This document shows, in pieces, positions 25,194-32,755 of a DNA stretch of 32,755 bases. The stretch covers positions 1 through 32,755 of the forward strand of contig CAZADH010000028.1 in assembly GCA_964483805.1 (NCBI GenBank), given 5' to 3'. The position numbers and the translations under genes are program-made. Below the pieces are notes generated by a model. That model was not told where the DNA came from, made no database searches, and saw only the letters and a list, made by a program, of their open reading frames with translations. Source of the stretch: CAZADH01 sp964483805 (GTDB taxonomy: Bacteria; Muiribacteriota; Ozemobacteria; Ozemobacterales; Ozemobacteraceae). Numbering within the stretch: the first letter of the stretch is position 1; the number at the start of each line of letters is the position of its first letter.

Positions 25194-26159
25194 CTACCTC
25201 ATTTGCCGCGGTGGCGCCACTGTGCTGCGTGCCCGCGTGTTGCATGCCCGCGCCGGCAGCCGCTGCTGCGACAACACCGGCGACATCGACGACCACCCGA
25301 TCACCGCCGACCGCACCGGGGCAAACCGCGGTCGGACCGCACCCGCGACCTGCTGCACCAACATGGCCAAGGCCTGCCAACGCTGCCGTCCCCCCCCGCG
25401 CAGGCACCGCCCGCCGCCACCGGCACCCGGGGGCCTGTCCGCACACGATGGGCGCAGTGCCCAGGGCCGCCGGCGGTCGTTGCCCCACGGATGGGCGCGC
25501 GAAACGCCAGCTTCGCGCGGTGCACACGCCGCGCCCGCCGGCGGGCGCGGCGACACCACGCGCGGCTCGACGGTCTGCTGAAACCGGCGCGCCGTGGTCC
25601 ATGGCAGGTCGCACGCTGTCGCCAGCGGCTGAAACCACACGCGGTGGGAAAGCTCGCGCGCCTCTTGGGCGGCCAGATCGGTCGCGCGCCGAAACACGAA
25701 ATCGGGCGCCCGCTCCCCGGCAAACGGGTCAGGCAACTGCCGCCGCGCGGCAATTGTGCCATATTTTGTATTGCAGACCAGCACCCGCAACAGCGACTGA
25801 TCGCGCTCGACCAGTGCCGCCTCGAGGGCAGTCAACCCGCGGCTGTCGCGCACCAGAACCAGGCGCGGTTCGCTGCGCAACAAACCGACGACAACCTCGG
25901 TATTGCGCCGGTTCACCGCGTGCAGGTATCGCCCGAGCAGTCCCGGGTCCGGGGGCCGCAGCACTGCCACGGGCATCGCGTCGACGCTCCGTGCCGAGCG
26001 GCCGGCAACCGCCGATTCGCCAATCCCACCCGCGCCCTCTGCGCGCACAGCGCCGGGACCGGACAACCGGGTCGCGGCAACGGCAGGATTCGTCGACCAC
26101 CAGGCCGCCAAGAAAAGCAGACCACATACACACATTGTATTTCGCGCAGGTTTCATCAT
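25194..26159 (-). CDS. Exported ankyrin-repeat protein of unknown function
   Basis: About 321 residues. I place the start at the ATG-ATG pair (26159 or 26156) because it opens a signal peptide (MMKPARNTMCVCGLLFLAAW, cleavage near AVAA). An upstream ATG at 26195, overlapping the zinc-ribbon gene, would put charged residues before it. The mature part has one to two ankyrin repeats (LLGRYLHAVNRRNTEVVVGL, SRGLTALEAALVERDQSLLR). The rest is low-complexity, rich in Arg, Gly, Ala and Pro, without a recognised domain. Very high third-position GC supports this frame to the TAG at 25194 over the other frames. It is the last gene of a minus-strand run. The C-terminal half is the less certain part. Confidence 0.6.
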   Translation of the reverse strand: MMKPARNTMCVCGLLFLAAWWSTNPAVAATRLSGPGAVRAEGAGGIGESAVAGRSARSVDAMPVAVLRPPDPGLLGRYLHAVNRRNTEVVVGLLRSEPRLVLVRDSRGLTALEAALVERDQSLLRVLVCNTKYGTIAARRQLPDPFAGERAPDFVFRRATDLAAQEARELSHRVWFQPLATACDLPWTTARRFQQTVEPRVVSPRPPAGAACAPREAGVSRAHPWGNDRRRPWALRPSCADRPPGAGGGGRCLRGGGRQRWQALAMLVQQVAGAVRPRFAPVRSAVIGWSSMSPVLSQQRLPARACNTRARSTVAPPRQMR

Positions 26160-26184
26160 CGCGTTCGCCCACGCGCGGCCTTGC

Positions 26185-26880
26185 TCACTGGCCATCGTCG
26201 CGGTAGGCGTTGACGATGCAGGCCAGGTGCAGAAACAACCCGGGTACCAGCAACATGATGTAGCCGAGCGGCACCAGCACCATCCACATGATGCCCGACA
26301 AAATCCGCCCGCGGGCAAGGTGCCCCAGACCCGGCCAGAACAGCGACAGAAACGCGGCGAACACGCCCATCGCCCCCGGCGAACGTGAGCGCTGCACCGG
26401 CCAGACCCCGTCGGGAAAAACACGCCGGCAACTGTGGCATCTCTTGGCATCGGGATGAATGGTGTGCTGGCAGTATGGACAGGCCCAGTTGCCCACGGGG
26501 GCAGGCGCTTCGGCCTCATCGTCGGCCACGACGTCGAGCCCCTGGATCTGCCGCGACCGCCCGCGACCCGGCGTGCGCGACGTTGTCCGGGCCGAGTGCT
26601 GCGCTTCGTGCGACTCGCTCGGCAATGGCGGTGGTTCTTGGGCTTCGGCCACCGGCGGCGGGGCCGGCACGATCACGGTGAGGCCGTCGTCGGTGGTCAT
26701 CACCCGCGCCGCCGGCTCGGCCACGCGTGTGCTCTCGACGGCGAACACCGAGCGCATCGGCACTTCGCAGACCTTGCCGCAGAACCGGCAACCGACCTTG
26801 CCGCCGACCTCGTCTTTGCCGGCGTCGATGATCAGCGTGCACCCGGGGCAGCGAAACTGAATGCGCTCGGAGAACGACAT
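26185..26880 (-). CDS. Zinc-ribbon protein with C-terminal TM2-like membrane region
   Basis: 231 residues. Residues 10-38 form a zinc ribbon (CPGC at 11-14, CRFCGKVC from 31). A Pro/Glu/Ser-rich linker runs to about 130, and then a second ribbon follows (WACPYCQHTI, RCHSCRRVF). The C-terminus has two or three hydrophobic segments (FAAFLSLFWPGLGHLARGR, MWMVLVPLGYIMLLVPGLFL) in a TM2-like arrangement. It is probably an inner-membrane protein with cytoplasmic metal-binding ends; the function is unknown. ATG at 26880 lies 10 bp after the creatininase stop, in the same operon. Confidence 0.75.
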   Translation of the reverse strand: MSFSERIQFRCPGCTLIIDAGKDEVGGKVGCRFCGKVCEVPMRSVFAVESTRVAEPAARVMTTDDGLTVIVPAPPPVAEAQEPPPLPSESHEAQHSARTTSRTPGRGRSRQIQGLDVVADDEAEAPAPVGNWACPYCQHTIHPDAKRCHSCRRVFPDGVWPVQRSRSPGAMGVFAAFLSLFWPGLGHLARGRILSGIMWMVLVPLGYIMLLVPGLFLHLACIVNAYRDDGQ

Positions 26881-26890
26881 GGGCAGGCGG

Positions 26891-28135
26891 TCAGTCGTGC
26901 CGCGACGTGTCGCGCGACGCCGTGGTCAGGAACCACTCTTTCATTTCGCGCTTCAACGTATTGACCATGAGCAGGTACAGCTCCTGCCCCTTCTGGCGGG
27001 TGGCATAACTGGGAAACCCTTCGTTGCCGGGGCCGGGCTCGGCACCGGACGCGATCTCGACATCCTGGGCAAACTCCATGCGCACGAGGTCGGGACGTAA
27101 ATACAACATGATCGAGGTCTCGACCTCGCAGGCGTGCAACGGCCCCGTCTGTTTTTCGAGCAACTCGTGCAACGCCACGTCGAAGAAATCGCGGATGAAC
27201 ACGCGGGCCCCGGTCGGACAACTCTGCCGCACCGCCTCGAGATAGGCGGGATTGCCGTGCCCCGACAGGCAGTAGAAGGTGCGAAACCCGCTCTGCACCC
27301 AACCGTTGAGGATCTCGCCGACCAGCTTGCCGACCACCGCGTCGGACACCGACGTCTGGCCCGGATAGTTGCGATGGCCCGGCACGTTGGTGCCGAACTC
27401 CAGCGGCGGCGCTACCAGCACCGACAACTGTTGCGCCAGATCGACGGCGACGTGTTCGGCCACCAGCGTATCGGTGCGGAACGGCAGGTGCGGCCCATGT
27501 TGCTCGAACGACCCCAGCGGCAGGATCAGTTCATCTTTGGCGCGCAGATACCCGGCCACATCGCGCCAGGTCAGTTCGCCAATGCGCGGGTTGAAACGCA
27601 CCTCGCGCCGCTTGTGCCGGAAGAACTCGTCGCGCGTGACCTGCATCACCAGCGTCGACTCGGACTTGTGCTGCTCTTTGAACCCGACCGTCTGATACAT
27701 CCGCCGCGCCGCTGCATTGGTCAACCGCGGCGCCACGACCAAGACCTGAATCGACGTCAGCGTGAAAATGTACTCGAGCAAAATCGCCAGCACTTCTTCG
27801 CCCAGACCGTCTTTCCAGGCTTGCGGCAGCAAACGCAATTCGCATTCGGCCTCGAAGCTGCCCAGACTCACGTTCAGATAGGTGGCCTCACCCAACATGC
27901 GCCCAGTCGGGTCTTCGACGACGAAATGCTCACCGGCAATCGCGCCGCGTTGCTGCTGCTCGGCAAACCACCGCTCGGCCCAGGCTTGATCGACCTGGCG
28001 GTCGTCGGGCCACGCCGTATCGCGGCGCACCTCGGCGTTGTTCCAGAGCGAGACAAGAAAGGGCACATCGGCGGCACAGGTGCGCCGCAACCGGATCTTG
28101 CGCCCGGCCCCGAGCAGATTGCGACCGTCGGGCAT
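26891..28135 (-). CDS. GNAT acetyltransferase-creatininase fusion
   Basis: 414 residues. Residues 8-165 are a RimJ/RimL-type GNAT domain (RKIRLRRTCAADVPFLVSLW, GEATYLNVSLG, RRMYQTVGF). Residues 185-410 are a creatininase-family metal amidohydrolase with all ligand motifs: LPLGSFEQHGPHLPFRTDT (Glu, His, Asp), CLSGHGNP (His) and CEVETSIML (Glu). Creatininase-family enzymes hydrolyse cyclic or linear amide bonds, including creatinine, formamide intermediates and mycofactocin precursor peptide. With an acetyltransferase attached, action on a peptide or small-molecule amine is plausible but unproven. ATG at 28135 shares a base with the TGA of the 100-aa gene. I see no frameshift joining two genes; the linker reads smoothly. 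Confidence 0.85.
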   Translation of the reverse strand: MPDGRNLLGAGRKIRLRRTCAADVPFLVSLWNNAEVRRDTAWPDDRQVDQAWAERWFAEQQQRGAIAGEHFVVEDPTGRMLGEATYLNVSLGSFEAECELRLLPQAWKDGLGEEVLAILLEYIFTLTSIQVLVVAPRLTNAAARRMYQTVGFKEQHKSESTLVMQVTRDEFFRHKRREVRFNPRIGELTWRDVAGYLRAKDELILPLGSFEQHGPHLPFRTDTLVAEHVAVDLAQQLSVLVAPPLEFGTNVPGHRNYPGQTSVSDAVVGKLVGEILNGWVQSGFRTFYCLSGHGNPAYLEAVRQSCPTGARVFIRDFFDVALHELLEKQTGPLHACEVETSIMLYLRPDLVRMEFAQDVEIASGAEPGPGNEGFPSYATRQKGQELYLLMVNTLKREMKEWFLTTASRDTSRHD

Positions 28136-28437
28136 CAGTGATAACGCTCTTTCTCTTGCCGGGTTTTTTCGGCCTTGCGGGCACCCTTGTCACGCTGATC
28201 GATGTACAGCTTGACGTCGGTGTTCTTCTCGTAGAGCGTCTTCATCATCTTTTCGGCCTCTTCGCGGAACTGGCTCTTCGGATAGTACATGACGATGCGC
28301 TCGTAGGCCTCGTACGCCGGCACGGCATACATCCAACCCATCATCAGGTCGGCCTGAAACTTGAACAGGTGATCACCGTAAAACACACCCAACAACGACA
28401 GAATGATCGATCCGATCATCAGATAACGAAAGAACAT
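28135..28437 (-). CDS. Small membrane-anchored protein with TPR-like helices
   Basis: 100 residues. ATG at 28437 follows GGAGG. The N-terminus is one transmembrane helix (YLMIGSIILSLLGVFYG). It is followed by a helical segment typical of TPR/YfgM-like proteins (AVPAYEAYERIVMYYPKSQF, EEAEKMMKTLYE) and a charged C-terminal tail rich in Lys, Arg and Glu. Probably a bitopic inner-membrane protein. It is the first gene of the downstream run that includes the GNAT-creatininase, zinc-ribbon and ankyrin genes. Function unknown. Confidence 0.75.
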   Translation of the reverse strand: MFFRYLMIGSIILSLLGVFYGDHLFKFQADLMMGWMYAVPAYEAYERIVMYYPKSQFREEAEKMMKTLYEKNTDVKLYIDQRDKGARKAEKTRQEKERYH

Positions 28438-28517
28438 GGAACGCCCTCCAGCGCTGGAAATCGCTTGATCTCAGTATGCCACCAGCCCGGCGGCAAATGC
28501 AACCGGCCGCGCAGAAC

Positions 28518-28551
28518 GACACCGCCGGCCGATCCAAAGGCCGACGGTGTC
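28518..28551 (-). terminator. Strong hairpin after the helicase operon
   Basis: On the minus strand GACACCG-T-CGGCC pairs with GGCCG-G-CGGTGTC, a 13-bp stem with one wobble, around an 8-nt loop (TTTGGATC). It lies 42 bp after the stop of the 325-aa gene and before the 100-aa gene. The following bases (GTTCTGC) are only mildly T-rich. It probably separates two transcription units. Confidence 0.55.
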
Positions 28552-28592
28552 TTGCGGCGACGCGCAGGGTTTGAAGGGGGTGTCCGAACGCC

Positions 28593-29570
28593 TCAGTTGA
28601 TTCGCGCCTGGTCACGGCGCGAGGTCTTCAATACGGTCGGGGCCTTGATCTTCGGCGCTTCGGCCTCACGGCGCGGCGCCGTCGACGACAGCATGTTGCG
28701 GGTCGGAATGCACAGCACCAGGGCATTGACCAACACGACCTCGATCTTGAGTTCGTACTTCTCGGCCATCTCCTGGGTCTTGCGGGCGCGCTCCGATTCG
28801 AGATCGCGCATCATCTTGTCGATCTCTTCCTCTTTCTGGAAGAAATACAGGTGGAAGTAGACGTTTTCTTTCTTCTGCTGCAACTCACGCTTCTGCTCGT
28901 CGAAATACTGGTCGATGCGGATCAACTCGGCTTTGAGCAGGTCTTTGGCCTGCTCGCGCATCGTATCGATCTGCGGCTTGATCTTCGCCTCGATCTGCGC
29001 CAGCGTCTGTAAATACGATTTCAATAACTCGTCGGTCTGCTCGTGCACCGTGATCGAGGTGTCGGCTTCTTCGCTGAAGTTGGTCAGATCGGGCATCTCG
29101 TCGAGAAAACTGACTGTGCCCGTGAACGGATCGACGAGCACGCTGACCAACTCGGCCACGCGGCAGTGCCCCGAGTAGATCACCTTGAAGGTGAACAGCA
29201 CCTGTTGCCGGTAGAAACTCTGGCCCAGTTGCAGCACGCGCAGGCTGTTGCCCGGAGCCGTGGCCGTCGCCGGCGCCGGTGTCACCGTCTCGGGTTCGCC
29301 CTGGCGGAACAGGCGACTGACCTTCGGCACCGCCGACAACCGCTCGAGAATCCGGCGCAGGAAGTAGGAACCGTCGCCGAGATACTCGGCCTCGCGGCAT
29401 TTCTGCGCGGTTTCGCGATCGAAGGTGAAGGTGTAGACCTCGACCTCGTTGAAGAACACCCGCTCGTTCGGCGGCACCTGCGCACGGTAGATCCCGTCAT
29501 CACCACCGGTCACGCTGACCTTGATGCTGTCCATGAACCCCAGAACCATGTTTTTGATATCAGTTACCAT
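28593..29570 (-). CDS. Coiled-coil protein of unknown function coupled to the SNF2 helicase
   Basis: 325 residues, no signal peptide and no domain I recognise. Residues 1-95 and 105-165 are beta-rich (VFFNEVEVYTFTFDRETAQ, FTFKVIYSGHCRVAELVSVL), separated by an Ala/Pro/Thr linker. Residues 175-272 are a long charged coiled coil (IEAKIKPQIDTMREQAKD, EQKRELQQKKENVYFHLYF, EIDKMMRDLESERARKTQ), then a short hydrophobic strand and a basic tail. ATG at 29570 overlaps the helicase stop by 11 nt, so the two are translationally coupled and probably work together, perhaps as a nucleic-acid-binding or scaffold subunit. That role is inferred from position only. Confidence 0.75.
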   Translation of the reverse strand: MVTDIKNMVLGFMDSIKVSVTGGDDGIYRAQVPPNERVFFNEVEVYTFTFDRETAQKCREAEYLGDGSYFLRRILERLSAVPKVSRLFRQGEPETVTPAPATATAPGNSLRVLQLGQSFYRQQVLFTFKVIYSGHCRVAELVSVLVDPFTGTVSFLDEMPDLTNFSEEADTSITVHEQTDELLKSYLQTLAQIEAKIKPQIDTMREQAKDLLKAELIRIDQYFDEQKRELQQKKENVYFHLYFFQKEEEIDKMMRDLESERARKTQEMAEKYELKIEVVLVNALVLCIPTRNMLSSTAPRREAEAPKIKAPTVLKTSRRDQARIN

Positions 29571-31665
29571 CGAAGATCTCCTCGTGCGCCTTGTTGATGT
29601 CGGAATGAGCCTTCAGTGCGCGCTCCAGCTTGTTGCCCAGGCTGGCAAACTTGCGCTTCATCGCTTCGTTGTTCTGCGACGTGGTGACGATGTCGATGAT
29701 GATCTGCTCCAGGCTGCGCTTGGTGCGCATGTTGCCCAGGATCATCTCGAGCTCACCGATGATCAGGCGGAACAGGTTGATCTTCTTGTCGAGCAACTCG
29801 AGCACATACGACTCGATCGTGTTCTCGGCCGACAGGTTGATGATGTGCACATCGCTGGTCTGACCCAAGCGGTGGATACGACCAATGCGCTGTTCGACGC
29901 GCATCGGGTTCCACGGCAGATCGAAGTTCATCATCATCTTGCAGAACTGCAGGTTGCGACCTTCACCGCCCGATTCCGTCGAGATGAGAATCGGTTTGTC
30001 ACCCCGGAACTCCTCGATCGCCCGGTCTTTCTGGGCCTGCGACAACTGGCCGTGGAAAATGGCGCACGGGTAACCTTCCTTCTCGAGCAGTTTCCACAGG
30101 TAGTCCTGCGTGCCGCGGAACTGGGTGAAGATGATGATCTTTTCGTTGACCGTCTTCACCAGGTCGAGCAGGACCTCGGCCTTCTTCGACGACTTGATGT
30201 TGCGCGCCATCTCGAGCAGGTTGCGCAGGTTGGTGTCGAAGTCGTCTTTGTAGAAGTTGCTGGCGATCATCTTCTCGAGCGCACGCCGCAGGGCGTGCGT
30301 CGAACTGCCCATCAGTTTCTGCAGCAGGATCAGGGTCAACCGGTTGATGCCGCGCGGATTCTTGTGGGTTGGCAGCGTGAAATAGCGCTGGCGGATGAAC
30401 TCGGTCAACTGGGCATACAGCTTGACCTCGTCGTCGTTGAGCCCGACGTGATGCGTGTGCACGAAGCGTTGCGGGAAGTTGATCAAGGTATCGCTGCGGC
30501 GATTGCGGATCATGATCTCCGCCAGGATCTCCTTGAGCCGGGCCGGGTTCTTCGGCAGCCGCTTGTCACGCTCGGCGAGGAACTCGCTCTTGAACTTCGA
30601 CGTCGTCGACAGGTAGCCGGGCTTGAGGATCGAAATCAGGTTGAACAGTTCGATCAGGTCGTTCTGAATCGGAGTGGCAGTGAGCATCAGTAAATACTTT
30701 GTCTTTACTGAATTCACGAATTTCCAGTTCTGCGTCTTCTTGTTCTTGAGCTTGTGCGCTTCGTCGATGATCAGCAGATCGTAATTGATGCGCTGCACGT
30801 GCTTCTGGTTCTTCTGACTCTTGGCGGTGTCGAGCGAGGCGATGACCAGGTCGGCCTTGTCCCACTCCGTGATTTCCTGGTGGTTCTTGAACGGCAGATC
30901 GAACTTCATCCGCAGTTCCTGCTGCCACTGCGTGATCAGTGACGCCGGCGTGAGAATCAGCACCTTCTTCACCATGCCGCGCAACAGGTACTCTTTCAGG
31001 ATCAGGCCGGCCTCGATCGTCTTGCCCAGACCGACCTCGTCGGCCAACAACGCCCGCCCGTTCATGCGCGTCAACACCGTCCGCACTGTCTGGATCTGGT
31101 GTTCGTAAGGTATGACCCCAAAGCAGCTCTTCAACGAAATCAACTCGGTGAAATCGCCGCGCAGGTTCAACCGTTCACTCTTGAGCGTGAGATTGGTCTC
31201 GGCGAACGGCGAGAAATCGTGCCGCACCAGTTTCTTCAACAGGTCGAGATTGGCCGGCGCATAGGCAATGGCCGTATCGGTGCCCGCCTTGATCACGATG
31301 TTCGTGTTCTCGATCGCCGTCTTCACCGGCGAGGGCTTGTTAATGACCCGCTTTATTCTGTATTGACGCTTGGCGAGGTTGACCACCTCGATGCTGAGCA
31401 GGTCGTTGTCGGCCAGACCGTATTTCTGCCACCACTCACCAAAGCTGAGGCACACCATGTAGCCGCGGTTTTTGTGGTAGATCGCCGCGTGTTGCTGGCC
31501 CCCCTCGTCCTCGAACAGGACCGACGACAGTTCATCCTTGAACGGAAACAAGTAGGTCATGTCCGGCGACAGGAAGAGGTAGCCCTCCTGAAACGCTTTG
31601 CCCTTGATGCGGAACGCGAAGCCGGCGTTGTTCTTGTTCTCTACAGTAATCAGCGGCGATCTCAT
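29560..31665 (-). CDS. SNF2/RapA-like DEAD-box ATPase
   Basis: 701 residues; ATG at 31665 with AGGAGG overlapping the previous stop. Residues 1-150 are a beta-rich N-terminal region without a recognised domain. The SF2 motor follows: CFGVIPYEHQIQTVRTVLTR, Walker A ADEVGLGKTIEAGL (208-221), ILTPASLITQWQQEL, DEAH (301-304), LTATPIQNDL, then helicase-C motifs IIFTQFRGT, ISTESGGEGRNLQFC and RIGRIHRLGQ. This is the SNF2 family near RapA/HepA, which use ATP to remodel protein-DNA or RNA polymerase complexes without unwinding. It is shorter than RapA (about 970) and lacks its C-terminal region. It lies between a LysM protein gene and the coiled-coil partner. A DNA-repair, transcription-recycling or defence role is possible. 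Confidence 0.88.
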   Translation of the reverse strand: MRSPLITVENKNNAGFAFRIKGKAFQEGYLFLSPDMTYLFPFKDELSSVLFEDEGGQQHAAIYHKNRGYMVCLSFGEWWQKYGLADNDLLSIEVVNLAKRQYRIKRVINKPSPVKTAIENTNIVIKAGTDTAIAYAPANLDLLKKLVRHDFSPFAETNLTLKSERLNLRGDFTELISLKSCFGVIPYEHQIQTVRTVLTRMNGRALLADEVGLGKTIEAGLILKEYLLRGMVKKVLILTPASLITQWQQELRMKFDLPFKNHQEITEWDKADLVIASLDTAKSQKNQKHVQRINYDLLIIDEAHKLKNKKTQNWKFVNSVKTKYLLMLTATPIQNDLIELFNLISILKPGYLSTTSKFKSEFLAERDKRLPKNPARLKEILAEIMIRNRRSDTLINFPQRFVHTHHVGLNDDEVKLYAQLTEFIRQRYFTLPTHKNPRGINRLTLILLQKLMGSSTHALRRALEKMIASNFYKDDFDTNLRNLLEMARNIKSSKKAEVLLDLVKTVNEKIIIFTQFRGTQDYLWKLLEKEGYPCAIFHGQLSQAQKDRAIEEFRGDKPILISTESGGEGRNLQFCKMMMNFDLPWNPMRVEQRIGRIHRLGQTSDVHIINLSAENTIESYVLELLDKKINLFRLIIGELEMILGNMRTKRSLEQIIIDIVTTSQNNEAMKRKFASLGNKLERALKAHSDINKAHEEIFDGN

Positions 31666-31676
31666 GGGTTACCTCC

Positions 31677-32755
31677 TCAGCTTTGGGCGCCGGCGCCCGG
31701 AACAACGATGACCATGCCCGGCATCAGTTTCTTGGGGTCGAGTTGCGGGTTGGCATTGAGAATGCGGTCGGCTTTCGTGAACTTGCCGTAGAACTTCTTG
31801 GCAATGGTGGCAGGCGTATCACCGCGCTGCACAGTGTATTGCACATCTTCGCCGCCGTTCGTCGCCGGCGTCGGCGCCGGGGCACTCGAGGTCGTCGGCG
31901 CCGGCACTGAATCGGACGGGCGCGTGGACGCACTCTTTTTGTTCTTCTTGCCCTTGCCCTGAGCCGACGGCTCGTCCTTGTCACCCGTCAGCGACCGGGC
32001 CGAGGTTCCCAGCGGTTTTACTTCAACGATGATCTCTTCACCCACCCGAATGCTGCTGGGGTTGTCAATGAAGTTGTACTCGGCAANNNNNNNNNNCAGC
32101 ACGAGCGCTCTGGCCGCTGCCAACCGCTCCGGAGCCGATTGGGCGGTGAGCATTTCTTCCAGACGCGGCACGACTGACTCAAACGACTTGGGATACTTGT
32201 TCTTTTCGTAGTACTCGGCAATCGCCTTCTCTTTGGCGCCGTTCTTGTAGTATTTTTCGGCGATGCTCCTGAGCGTATCCCCGGAGCGAACCACGGTGAT
32301 GACCAGCTCTTCATCGATTGTGCGGATGGTGCGGAACTCGGGTCCGGCACTCGCTTTGGCGTCCGCCTTCTTGTCGTCGGTTTTTGCCGGTGCGACCGGC
32401 TTGTCGTCGCTCTTCTTGCCCTCGTTCTTGCCGGCGTCCGCCTTGGCGTGGTTCGCCTTCGCTTCATGCGTGGCCGCCACCGCATCGGCACCCGGCAACG
32501 GCGGTGCACTCTCGTATTCGCCAGACAATGCTGCATCCTTCATCGGTTTGAGCGGTTTCTCACTTTTCTTGCCGGCGTCGTCCTTCGCATCCTTGCCACT
32601 GCCGCTCTTGTCGTGTTTGCCGTCTTTCTTCGGGGTCGCCACGGCCACGGCGTTGCCGCCTGCAGCCGGCGTTCTGGCCGTACCGCTCTTCGACGGCACC
32701 GACAACGTCAACGTCGCCGGCTTGCCGGCACTTGGGGCGACGGCCATTTTGGCCA
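31677..32755 (-). CDS. LysM-domain protein (5' end probably outside window)
   Basis: The frame is open to the window edge (an ATG occurs at 32747, but codons upstream of it are also open), so the true start may lie beyond. About 130 N-terminal residues are rich in Lys, Ala, Asp and Gly (a flexible linker). A first LysM-like segment begins VVRSGDTLRSIAEKYY and contains a helical insert before NPSSIRVGEEIIVEV. After a Ser/Thr/Pro/Ala linker comes a canonical LysM, YTVQRGDTPATIAKKFYGK to LMPGMVIVVP. LysM binds peptidoglycan or chitin glycans, so the protein is expected in the envelope, or to carry the membrane anchor in the missing part. A 10-N gap (32087-32096) interrupts the first LysM region. 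The stop overlaps the helicase ribosome site. Confidence 0.8.
   Translation of the reverse strand, partial: AKMAVAPSAGKPATLTLSVPSKSGTARTPAAGGNAVAVATPKKDGKHDKSGSGKDAKDDAGKKSEKPLKPMKDAALSGEYESAPPLPGADAVAATHEAKANHAKADAGKNEGKKSDDKPVAPAKTDDKKADAKASAGPEFRTIRTIDEELVITVVRSGDTLRSIAEKYYKNGAKEKAIAEYYEKNKYPKSFESVVPRLEEMLTAQSAPERLAAARALVLXXXXAEYNFIDNPSSIRVGEEIIVEVKPLGTSARSLTGDKDEPSAQGKGKKNKKSASTRPSDSVPAPTTSSAPAPTPATNGGEDVQYTVQRGDTPATIAKKFYGKFTKADRILNANPQLDPKKLMPGMVIVVPGAGAQS
32087..32096. other. Assembly gap (10 N) in the LysM gene
   Basis: Ten N between AARALVL and AEYNFIDNP. The frame happens to continue across the placeholder, but the missing length is unknown. Confidence 0.9.

Noticed and set aside
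25189..25638. Alternative frame for the C-terminus of the ankyrin protein (ending ATAANEVD), suggesting a frameshift
   Set aside because: Third-position GC is much higher in the frame ending APPRQMR, so the long single frame was kept. Still the weakest part of that gene call.
24954..26213. Long plus-strand frames of about 420 and 330 codons over the ankyrin gene
   Set aside because: Low-complexity Arg/Pro/Ala translation, passing through the tRNA-Sec in one case. The minus strand has a signal peptide and ankyrin repeats with high third-position GC.
1..32755. CRISPR array or cas genes, suggested by the CARF-like domain
   Set aside because: No regularly spaced repeats and no Cas protein motifs were seen. 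The CARF-like domain belongs to an RtcR-type regulator.

Overview
The window is about 32.8 kb of GC-rich (estimated by eye at about 60%) bacterial DNA with short intergenic gaps and many overlapping stop/start codons. Sec-type signal peptides, a candidate lipoprotein serpin, a hybrid histidine kinase, a sigma-54 regulatory circuit and a selenocysteine tRNA point to an environmental, probably Gram-negative and possibly uncultured lineage. No rRNA or strong marker gene is present, so I cannot assign a phylum. Four runs of N (9947-9960, 22073-22082, 22472-22481, 32087-32096) are scaffold gaps. They break reading frames artificially in the sigma-54 regulator and in preA.

Left edge (1-1925, + strand): the end of a hybrid histidine kinase and a secreted clostripain-type (C11) cysteine protease.

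Defence-like island (2019-19984), three modules. (1) 2019-8735 (- strand) is an operon for a 67-aa small protein, a DndD-like SMC-type ATPase, a DndE-HerA fusion ATPase and a 973-aa ankyrin/NTF2-like/thioredoxin-like protein. Divergent from it, at 8921-10512 (+), is an RtcR-type activator: a CARF-like sensor, a sigma-54 AAA+ domain with GAFTGA, and an HTH. The intergenic region holds a near-consensus -24/-12 promoter pointing into the Dnd-like operon, so the sequence predicts a ligand-gated, sigma-54-switched defence operon. No DndA/B/C sulfur-insertion genes are present. (2) 10563-12046 (-) is a HigB toxin with a HigA antitoxin fused to an ImmA/IrrE-type HELGH metallopeptidase, behind a perfect palindromic operator. 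(3) 12182-19984 (-) is a type I restriction-modification operon, hsdR-hsdM-hsdS plus a fourth AAA ATPase gene, with every junction overlapping by 1-4 nt.

Housekeeping right half: preT-preA (20574-23064, +) encode the NAD-dependent dihydropyrimidine dehydrogenase of reductive pyrimidine catabolism and end at a strong hairpin. Convergent to them is a serpin (23351-24652, -) with an inhibitory hinge and a predicted Arg at P1. A tRNA-Sec (25062-25153, -) follows. The rest is on the - strand, read from the right edge: a LysM protein, a SNF2/RapA-like helicase, a coiled-coil partner of unknown function and a terminator-like hairpin, then a 100-aa membrane-anchored protein, a GNAT-creatininase fusion, a zinc-ribbon/TM2-like membrane protein and a secreted ankyrin protein.

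The most interesting feature is the RtcR-like regulator paired with a Dnd-like (DndD + DndE-HerA) operon carrying its own sigma-54 promoter.
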